Below are positions 1-5,420 of a stretch of 5,420 bases of DNA, piece by piece. Under the pieces are notes generated by a model. That model made no database searches. It was not told the DNA's origin and saw only the letters and a program-made list of their open reading frames with translations. Positions within the stretch are counted from its first letter, which is position 1. The number at the start of each line of letters is the position of its first letter. This stretch comes from Myxococcales bacterium UBA5297 (GTDB taxonomy: Bacteria > Myxococcota > Myxococcia > Myxococcales > UBA5297), in contig DHSB01000135.1 of assembly GCA_002408385.1 (NCBI GenBank), positions 1 through 5,420 on the forward strand. Direction: 5' to 3'. Position numbers and translations under genes: made by a program.

Positions 1-749
1 GCCGCCTTGGAGATCACGACCGCCTCCTTGTCCGGCATCGCCACGCGCAAAGCTCTCGACAGGTCCTTGCGCGACACCGGCACCCACCTGTTGAGAATGT
101 AGTTCGCGGACGCCTGCAGGAAGTAATCGGGCACGCCCCGCAGGTCGGTCAGCACGCTCACGAGAAGGGCCCTCTTCTCTTCCCGCGGCACGGCCCGCAC
201 CCCGTGGCGCAACAAGCGCAACCCGCCTCGCAGCCACGGATGGCTCGACAGCTTCATCTCGTCGCCCCGCCCGACGTCGAAGACCTCGATCGGGAAGTCG
301 AGCAGCAGCGGGCGCAGCTCGTCGTCGACCGGGAGGCCGTCCGAGAAACGGCACGGCAGGCTCCACTCCGGCACGCCGTGGTAGACGACGAGCGGCACGA
401 TGAGCGGCTCACAGCCGAGCTCCTCGCTCTGCCCGCGCAGGTCCCGCCAGCCCGCGCTCAGATAGCCGAGGAGCTGGAAGCCGACCGCGTCGTCTCGCCC
501 GCTCTTGTGCTCGATGAGCGCGTAGAGGCACGCCTGCCCGCCGCACAACCGCTGGCGGAAGACCAGGCCCGAGCGGATCTCGTTCAGCCCTCTCCTGATG
601 AAATCGCCGGGCACCGGCTGCGGCTCCTCGCCTTCCAGCCGCTCGCGCAGCGGTGCGGGCAGCCGCTCGCTCAACAGCGCCCGGGCGACGCCGGGCAGCT
701 CGAGGAGCAGCTTGAAGAGGTGATCGTGCGCCGCATGGACCTTCGACAT
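1..749 (-). CDS. Rpn family (transposase_31-like) PD-(D/E)XK nuclease, 3' end outside window
   Basis: The minus-strand frame is open from the ATG at 749-747 to the left edge, giving 249 codons with no stop. The C-terminus is therefore missing; relatives are usually about 300 residues. Family signs, numbered from this start: HDHLFK at residues 8-13; the NEIRSGLVFR segment (56-65) matching the family's strand that normally reads R-S-D-L; the LIEHKS motif (E80, K82) as the E-x-K part of the PD-(D/E)XK core; and PLVVYHG with a following Trp (119-129), a conserved Rpn signature. Known members (E. coli RpnA-E, formerly 'putative transposase') are DNA endonucleases that promote recombination. Oddity: the usual catalytic Asp is Gly61 here, so activity is doubtful. 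In-frame ATGs also occur at 800 and 857. I prefer 749 because HDxxFK then sits near the N-terminus, as in the family, but no start has a good ribosome binding site. The family call is firm; the exact start is not. Confidence 0.85.
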   Translation of the reverse strand, partial: MSKVHAAHDHLFKLLLELPGVARALLSERLPAPLRERLEGEEPQPVPGDFIRRGLNEIRSGLVFRQRLCGGQACLYALIEHKSGRDDAVGFQLLGYLSAGWRDLRGQSEELGCEPLIVPLVVYHGVPEWSLPCRFSDGLPVDDELRPLLLDFPIEVFDVGRGDEMKLSSHPWLRGGLRLLRHGVRAVPREEKRALLVSVLTDLRGVPDYFLQASANYILNRWVPVSRKDLSRALRVAMPDKEAVVISKA

Positions 750-1046
750 CGCCCCGCCCCCGGTAGAAGGAGGCGCCAGAGTAGCGTGCGGGTCTGACAT
801 GCGAGGTTGGCAGGGCGACGTCGAAGCAGCCGCGCCTGCTTCTTCGGGTTCCTTCATCGGCTCGCTCGGGGCCGCTCCCGAGGACGAGGTTTGCGCCCAG
901 GCCGGGCTGTTCGTTGACGACGAGCATGGCGCCGAAGGGCCCCTTCGACCTTGGGTCAGCCCCGAGCATGCTGAGGCGCTCGGGGAGACTGGGAATTGCC
1001 AGCTCAATGAGCGGGATGGCATCCAGTCCCTTCCGCCCAAGACCCG
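750..1046. other. Spacer between msrBA and the Rpn gene, no recognisable gene
   Basis: This stretch of about 300 bases lies between the stop of msrBA (TAG at 1049-1047) and the preferred start of the Rpn gene. Frames are open on both strands, but their translations are mixed-composition, match no family I know, and overlap real genes in other frames. The minus strand should carry the leader of the Rpn gene, including two alternative in-frame ATGs at 800 and 857. I see no convincing -35/-10 pair. The only structure of note is the hairpin at 960-985. A short palindrome with arms CGAAGGG/CCCTTCG (933-947) has only one base between the arms. Confidence 0.6.
960..985 (-). terminator. Candidate hairpin downstream of msrBA
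   Basis: The inverted repeat has arms CCCCGAGC (960-967) and GCTCGGGG (978-985), perfect over 8 bp with a 10-base loop. It begins about 60 bases past the msrBA stop codon in the direction of transcription. No run of T follows on either strand, so it is not a textbook intrinsic terminator. It could be a weak terminator, an RNA 3' end or processing structure, or chance in GC-rich DNA. The call rests on position and stem alone. Confidence 0.3.
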
Positions 1047-2042
1047 CTACTCGCGCAGGTAATGGCAGGAATAGCCGTGCGGATGCTTCTGCAGATACGC
1101 CTGGTGGTCCTCCTCGGCCGAATAGAAGGTGCGCACCGGCACTACCTCGGTCACCACCGGCCGCCTCCACTTTCCGGACGCGTCGATGCGCTGCTTGACG
1201 GCCTCGGCGGTGCGCCGCTGCTCGTCCGAGTGGAAGAAGATCGCCGAGCGGTACTGCGAGCCCAGGTCGTTGCCCTGGCGATTCACTGTCGTCGGGTCGT
1301 GCATGCGGAAGAAGTACTTCTCGAGAAGCTCCTCGTAGCTGATCAGCGAGGGGTCGAAGACGATCTCGATGGATTCGGCGTGGCCGGTGTCGCCGCGGGA
1401 GACCTGCTCGTACGTCGGGTTCTCGGTCGTGCCTCCGGTGTAGCCGACCCGCGTCTCGAGGACCCCGGGCACCTGTCGCAGGATCTCCTCCATGCCCCAG
1501 AAGCAGCCGCCGGCCAGCGTGGCAAGCTCGCGGCGCGAGCCGCCCTTCTGATCATCGCCCTCGTTCTTGGGCGCGAGCCTCACTGCGCCCCCGCCCTTCG
1601 GCGCGCGCCCGAAGAGCGAGAGGTACTGCCCGTAGCCTTCCTCTTCGAGCTTGTCGACGGGCACGAAGCGCAGCGCGGCGGAGTTGATGCAGTAGCGCAG
1701 GCCCGTCGGCCTGGGACCGTCGGGGAAGACGTGCCCGAGGTGCGAGTGGCCGCTCTTCGAGCGGATCTCGGTGCGCCTCATCCCCATGCGGCGGTCCTCG
1801 CGCTCGAGGAGGTTCTCCTTCTCGAGCGGTCGCACGAAGCTCGGCCAGCCGGTGCCCGAGTCGTACTTGTCAGTCGAGCTGAAGAGCGGCTCGCCCGAGA
1901 CCACGTCGACGTAGATTCCCGGCTCCTTGTTGTCCCAGTAGGCGTTGTCGAACGGAGGCTCGGTCCCCTCGTTGCAAACGACGTCGAGCTGCTCGGGCGA
2001 CAGCTTCTTCTTCAGCTCTTCTCTCGAAGGTATCGAGCCCAT
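1047..2042 (-). CDS. msrBA: Bifunctional peptide-methionine sulfoxide reductase, MsrB-MsrA fusion
   Basis: The 331-residue enzyme reduces methionine sulfoxide in proteins. The MsrB half acts on the R epimer and the MsrA half on the S epimer, with thioredoxin as the usual reductant. MsrB spans about residues 5-128: TEPPF (27-31), [13 protein letters not shown] (42-54), GWPSF (65-69), [12 protein letters not shown] (99-110) and RYCIN with catalytic Cys118. The usual CxxC zinc pairs are absent. A polar, Gly/Lys-rich linker (about 145-170) leads to MsrA (about 171-331): GGCFWG with catalytic Cys180, GYTGG (200-204), GHAES (220-224), and a C-terminal GYSCHYL whose Cys326 is the probable resolving cysteine. 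The common MsrB resolving Cys before GWPSF is Thr64 here; Cys23 is a possible substitute. No signal peptide is visible, so it should be cytoplasmic. The ATG at 2042 has GAGG seven bases upstream, and an in-frame TAG at 2135-2133 limits any extension. It stands alone, not tightly linked to its neighbours. Confidence 0.96.
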   Translation of the reverse strand: MGSIPSREELKKKLSPEQLDVVCNEGTEPPFDNAYWDNKEPGIYVDVVSGEPLFSSTDKYDSGTGWPSFVRPLEKENLLEREDRRMGMRRTEIRSKSGHSHLGHVFPDGPRPTGLRYCINSAALRFVPVDKLEEEGYGQYLSLFGRAPKGGGAVRLAPKNEGDDQKGGSRRELATLAGGCFWGMEEILRQVPGVLETRVGYTGGTTENPTYEQVSRGDTGHAESIEIVFDPSLISYEELLEKYFFRMHDPTTVNRQGNDLGSQYRSAIFFHSDEQRRTAEAVKQRIDASGKWRRPVVTEVVPVRTFYSAEEDHQAYLQKHPHGYSCHYLRE

Positions 2043-2049
2043 GGCTTTG

Positions 2050-2053
2050 CCTC
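2050..2053 (-). promoter_or_regulatory. Ribosome binding site of msrBA
   Basis: GAGG on the minus strand lies seven bases before the ATG at 2042. Together with the absence of any other good start before the upstream in-frame stop, it settles the start of msrBA. Confidence 0.7.
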
Positions 2054-2230
2054 GTCGACAGGCGAGCGGGCCGGCGTCCCCTCGCTCACGGTCAGGCGGG
2101 CGGCGGCGGGCCTCTCGCAGCTCTTTCGTTCCCTAAATCTGGGCTGCGCTTGAGATGCGCGAAACGGTCACTCGATGCGAGGACGGCCAGCCGCTTGTCG
2201 CGCTCAGCCCCCGGGGCTCTGTCGGGCCAC
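2054..2230. other. Upstream region of msrBA, no recognisable gene
   Basis: This region must hold the msrBA promoter on the minus strand. The least GC-rich patch is at about 2121-2140 (CTTTCGTTCCCTAAAT on the plus strand), a plausible site for a -10 element, but I cannot point to a convincing -35/-10 pair. On the plus strand it leads into the coiled-coil coding remnant. Its frames contain neither a signal peptide nor a lipobox that could be the missing beginning of that remnant. I see nothing else here. Confidence 0.45.
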
Positions 2231-2450
2231 GAGCGCATCGGGAACCTCGCCGACGCGCAAGCCAAGCTCGAGACGGACAACGCGACCGCCCAGCAGAAGT
2301 ACGAGGATGCCGTCGCCCTCGCCGACGAGCAGCGCGCTGCCGCCAAGGTCGAAGCCGACCGCGCCGCCGCCGAAGCCCAGGCCGACCGCGAGGCCGCCGA
2401 GGCAATCGCCGCCGCGCATCAACGCCGCAGTCTCGGCGTTCGTTCCATGA
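2231..2450 (+). pseudogene. Remnant of a small Ala-rich coiled-coil protein gene, apparently frameshifted
   Basis: From 2231 to 2416 the plus strand reads as 62 codons rich in Ala, Glu, Asp, Lys and Gln, with few Arg and almost no Gly or Pro (for example NLADAQAKLETDNATAQQKY). It looks like one long amphipathic helix. By my count, 56 of 62 codons end in G or C, as expected of a real gene in this genome. No in-frame ATG lies upstream: only a TTG at 2150, with a poor-looking, Arg/Ser-rich lead-in. Past about 2417 this frame runs on through the hairpin and antisense to the ABC ATPase gene. Removing one base near 2410-2420 instead continues the helix as AAAINAAVSAFVP and stops at the TGA at 2448-2450, exactly at the foot of the 2449-2489 hairpin. 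It therefore looks like the 3' part of a once-real gene with a +1 frameshift and a lost start. No family is recognised. It could be a sequencing error or a chance open frame; confidence is moderate. Confidence 0.42.
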
Positions 2451-2489
2451 GAAGAGGGGCGGCGCCCGCACGGTGCCGCCCCTCTTCTC
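2449..2489. terminator. Strong inverted repeat, probable terminator of the ABC operon
   Basis: Arms GAGAAGAGGGGCGGC (2449-2463) and GCCGCCCCTCTTCTC (2475-2489) pair perfectly over 15 bp. On plus-strand RNA the stem can be extended by one G-U and two G-C pairs, leaving a 5-base loop. It lies 45 bases past the stop of the ABC ATPase gene on the minus strand and begins at the stop codon that ends the plus-strand coiled-coil remnant. It is thus placed to end transcription from both sides. Neither side has a T run, so it departs from the classical intrinsic terminator, but stems of this strength are common gene-end signals in GC-rich bacteria. Confidence 0.7.
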
Positions 2490-2533
2490 GTTGCCCGAGG
2501 TCCGCTCTCCGAGCCCAGGGGGCGCTCCGTCGG

Positions 2534-3260
<727 letters not shown>

Positions 3261-3268
<8 letters not shown>

Positions 3269-4475
3269 GAATCACCTCGGCCGGATCGAGCCGGGCGGCG
3301 CGCGCGGCCGGCGCGACCGCCGCCACGAGCCCGGTCACGGTGGCGACCGCGGTCGCGGTTAGAAAGAGCGTCGCGTTCAAATCGACCGGGAAGAGCGCCG
3401 AGCCGTCGGGGTTCTGGGCGAGGTTGGCGAACAGCAGCGCGAGCCCCGCCCCCAGGGCCGAGCCTAAGGCTGAGCCGACGAGCCCGACGATGGCGCCCTG
3501 GATGAGAAAGACCCGCTGCACCATGCCGGTGCAGATGCCCATCGCCTTGAGGATGCCCACCTCGCGCGACTTCTGGACCACCGAGACGACGAGGACGCTG
3601 GCGATGCCCAGGGCGACCGCGACGATGACGAAGAACTGGATCATGTAGCTCGAGGCGCTCTGCGAGCGCAGGGCGACGAGGAGCTGCCGGTTGAGCTCGG
3701 TCCAGCTCTCGGCGACCAGCCCGGTGCGCGCGGCGACGAGCTGCGCCGCCTCGTCCGCCTTCAGGTAGTCCTCCACGCGAAGCTCGATGGTCGAGACGCC
3801 GCCCGGCAGGTCGAGCAGGTTCTGCGCGGAGCGCAACGGGACGAAGACCCAGCGCTGGTTCACGTCCTTGTTGCCCAGGTCGAAGATGCCCGCGACGGTG
3901 AAAACGTCGGCCCGCTCCCCCTCGCCCGCCAGGCGCAGCTTGTCGCCGACCTCGAGGCCGAGCTCGTCGGCCAGCCCCTTGCCGATCACCGCTTCGGCGC
4001 CGGCGAGGCGGAAGAGGCCCAACTCGAGCTTGCGGCTGACGGCGACGATGCGGTCGTAGGACTCGGCCTCGACCCCGCGCAGGCTGACCGCCTTGGTGAC
4101 GCTGCCGCGGCTCGCGAAGGCCGAGCCGTTGACGGTCGGCGCGGCGGCAATCACCCCGGGGACCGAGCGCGCCTGCTCGAGCACCTGCTGCCACTGACCG
4201 ATGGCCTGCACCCGCTGCGGGGTGCGCTCGCGGCGCACCGCGAGCACCGCGCCGGCGGGCCGCTCGACCACTCGCGCCTCTTCCTCTGGCGGCCGCACGA
4301 CCACGTGGGCCTGCGAGCCGAGCGTCTGCTCAACCAGGCTCGCCTGCAGCCCGGTGATGAGCGCCGAGAGAAAGACGACCACGCCCGCGCCGACCGCGAC
4401 GCCGCCGAAGATGAGCGCGGTCTGCGCGCGACCTTCCTTGAGGAACCGGATGGCAAGGAACCACTCGAGCGGCAT
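3261..4475 (-). CDS. ABC transporter permease, FtsX/MacB/LolC-E family
   Basis: The 404-residue inner-membrane subunit has the four-helix layout of type VII (MacB-like) ABC exporters. Helix 1 is at about 18-44 ([20 protein letters not shown]), followed by a large periplasmic domain (about 45-275, the MacB_PCD region, with [16 protein letters not shown] at 163-178). Helices 2-4 lie at about 276-300, 323-350 and 368-391. The [12 protein letters not shown] segment (302-313) after helix 2 is the family's conserved FtsX cytoplasmic motif, and the end [12 protein letters not shown] is also characteristic. An ATG at 4502 overlaps the adaptor stop as TGATG and would add nine residues. I prefer 4475 because GGAG sits seven bases upstream and [12 protein letters not shown] matches how such proteins begin. 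Its place between an adaptor and a separate ATPase resembles DevBCA (adaptor, permease, ATPase) or a split MacAB; such systems push lipids, peptides or drugs from the periplasm or inner membrane through an outer-membrane channel. The substrate is not deducible. Confidence 0.93.
3271..3278 (-). promoter_or_regulatory. Ribosome binding site of the ABC ATPase gene
   Basis: GAGGTGAT lies inside the last codons of the permease gene, with its GAGG core six bases before the ATG at 3268. It is a long match to the 16S rRNA tail (AGGAGGTGA). It supports this start and independent re-initiation after the overlapping permease stop. Confidence 0.75.
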
Positions 4476-4482
4476 GGCGTGT

Positions 4483-4486
4483 CTCC
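4483..4486 (-). promoter_or_regulatory. Ribosome binding site deciding the permease start
   Basis: GGAG on the minus strand lies seven bases before the ATG at 4475. The competing ATG at 4502 has only an AAGG about 13 bases away, too far to be good, although its overlap with the adaptor stop (TGATG) could still allow coupled initiation. Confidence 0.6.
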
Positions 4487-4501
4487 GTCGTGGCGCGGCC
4501 A

Positions 4502-5420
4502 TCAGCCGCGGCGCACCTTCTGGCCCGGGCGGACCTTCTTCGCGTCCTGCGGGATGACCTCCTCGCCCTCGGCAAGTCCCGAGAGGATCTGCACGTACCC
4601 CTCGCCCCGGATCCCCAGCTCGACATCCCGCCGCTCGGCGCGCCCCTCACGCAGCGCGAGCACCCAGGGACTGGCGCCGGCGGCGTCGCGCACGACCTCG
4701 GCCGGCAACACGAGGGTGCCGGCGGCGCGGGCGACCTCGACGTCGACCGAGACCGTCATGTCGGCCCGGAGGTAGACGGGCGGCTGCGGGACGGCGAGCT
4801 TCACCTCGACCGTGCCGCGTTGGGGATCGACCGCGGGCGCGATGCTCATGACCCGGGCGGCGAAGGTGCGCCCGGCGAAAGCGTCGGCCGACGCCTTGGC
4901 CGCCTGGCCTGGCTCGAGGAAGGCGAGGCTCTTCTCGTCGGGTTGGGCGATGAGCCGGGTCTCGCCGTCGCGGGCGAAGACGAGCAGGACGCGACCCGGC
5001 TGGACGACGTCGCCGGGCTCGACGTCGCGGGCGAGGAGCAGCCCGTCGGCGGGGGCGAGGATTCGGGTCTGGTCGAGCCGTGCCTGGGCTTGCGCGAGAG
5101 CGGCGCGGGCCCGGCTCACCTCGGCCGAGGCGAGCAGCGCGTCGCTGCCGCCCCGCGCGGTGCTCGCCAGGCGGGCGAGCGCACTCTCGCGCTGGCTCCG
5201 GGCGAGATCGACGGCCTGCCGGGCGGTGTCGAGATCGCGCTGGCTTCCGGCACCCGAGCCCGTGAGGGCCTCGGTGCGCTCGAGATCGGCGGTCGCGGAT
5301 ACGAGGTTGATCTCCGACTGACGCAGCGCCTCGGCGGCCACTCGGGACGAAGTGCCGAGCTGGGCGAGCTGCGCTTCGGCCGCGGCGACCCCGGCCCGGG
5401 CCTGCTGCACCGCCGCGTCG
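4502..5420 (-). CDS. Periplasmic adaptor (HlyD/RND membrane-fusion protein) of the ABC exporter, N-terminus outside window
   Basis: The frame is open through the right edge, so the start, any signal peptide or lipobox, and the first half of the lipoyl domain are missing; 305 residues remain. An in-frame GTG at 5410 is only a Val codon inside the coiled coil. In visible numbering: a long Ala/Glu/Gln-rich helical hairpin (about 1-117) with its tip near TGSGAGSQRD; the second lipoyl half TRILAPADGLLLARDVEPGDVVQPG (about 118-142, split by the hairpin as usual); a beta-barrel with DPQRGTVEVKLAV (198-210); and a membrane-proximal domain with LVLPAEVV and ILSGLAEGEEVI, hallmarks of RND/MacA-type adaptors. 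The protein is expected to sit in the periplasm, anchored in the inner membrane, and to link the permease to a TolC-like channel. Its TGA overlaps an ATG of the next gene by one base (TGATG), so it belongs to the same operon. The family call is firm; whether it is nearer MacA or DevB cannot be settled without the N-terminus. Confidence 0.93.
   Translation of the reverse strand, partial: DAAVQQARAGVAAAEAQLAQLGTSSRVAAEALRQSEINLVSATADLERTEALTGSGAGSQRDLDTARQAVDLARSQRESALARLASTARGGSDALLASAEVSRARAALAQAQARLDQTRILAPADGLLLARDVEPGDVVQPGRVLLVFARDGETRLIAQPDEKSLAFLEPGQAAKASADAFAGRTFAARVMSIAPAVDPQRGTVEVKLAVPQPPVYLRADMTVSVDVEVARAAGTLVLPAEVVRDAAGASPWVLALREGRAERRDVELGIRGEGYVQILSGLAEGEEVIPQDAKKVRPGQKVRRG

Noticed and set aside
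204..797. Plus-strand open frame opposite the Rpn gene
   Set aside because: Despite a fairly acidic, Glu/Gln-rich translation, it is exactly antisense to a gene with clear Rpn-family motifs.
933..947. Palindrome CGAAGGG-C-CCCTTCG in the spacer
   Set aside because: With one base between the arms it cannot form its full stem as RNA, and a 7-bp half-site alone is weak evidence for an operator.
409..1170. Minus-strand open frame spanning the Rpn gene, the spacer and the end of msrBA
   Set aside because: It overlaps two motif-bearing genes in another frame, is Arg/Ala-rich, and matches no family. Its central part (about 850-1046) is the only portion not in conflict, and I recognise nothing in it.
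2092..2230. Minus-strand tail reading AERDKRLAVLASSDRF and onward, as a possible gene end before msrBA
   Set aside because: The upstream part of the frame is antisense to the coiled-coil stretch and has poor composition; no family or start supports it.
2125..2446. TTCGTTCC occurring at 2125-2132 and 2439-2446, each shortly before a stop codon
   Set aside because: An 8-base match is likely by chance at this distance and the flanks do not align, so it is not a duplication or attachment-site pair.

Overview
The window is very GC-rich DNA (clearly above 60% by eye, with C or G at most third codon positions). No phylogenetic marker is present. The gene content and style would fit a high-GC proteobacterium or a myxococcal/deltaproteobacterial relative, but that is only an inference. 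All well-supported genes lie on the minus strand and read from right to left.

Right half (positions 5420 down to 2534): a tightly packed three-gene export operon. It starts with a periplasmic membrane-fusion (HlyD/RND-type) adaptor that enters through the right edge. A FtsX/MacB/LolC-type ABC permease follows, then a LolD/MacB-type ATPase. The junctions are overlapping TGATG and ATGCCTGA arrangements, and the ATPase and the preferred permease start each have a clear Shine-Dalgarno sequence. Together they form a MacAB- or DevBCA-like tripartite exporter: the ATPase drives the permease, and the adaptor links it to an outer-membrane channel that is not encoded here. The substrate cannot be told from sequence.

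Middle (2043-2533): no intact gene. It holds a perfect 15-bp inverted repeat just past the end of the ABC operon, probably a terminator. Beside it is an orphan plus-strand stretch that reads as an Ala/Glu/Lys-rich coiled coil with about 90% G/C third positions. That stretch has no start and is one base out of frame with a stop at the foot of the hairpin. It looks like a decayed or frameshifted small gene and is the least expected thing in the window.

Left-centre (1047-2042): a bifunctional methionine sulfoxide reductase in MsrB-MsrA order, which repairs both epimers of oxidised methionine. The MsrB half is the zinc-less type and has Thr where many relatives have the resolving cysteine.

Left (1-749, running off the left edge): an Rpn-family (transposase_31, PD-(D/E)XK) putative nuclease that extends beyond the window. 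Its E-x-K motif is intact, but the family's catalytic Asp position appears to be Gly. Between it and msrBA lies a roughly 300-bp spacer with one modest hairpin and no recognisable gene. I found no RNA genes, CRISPR arrays or insertion sequences, and no new multi-gene defence system that the sequence would support.
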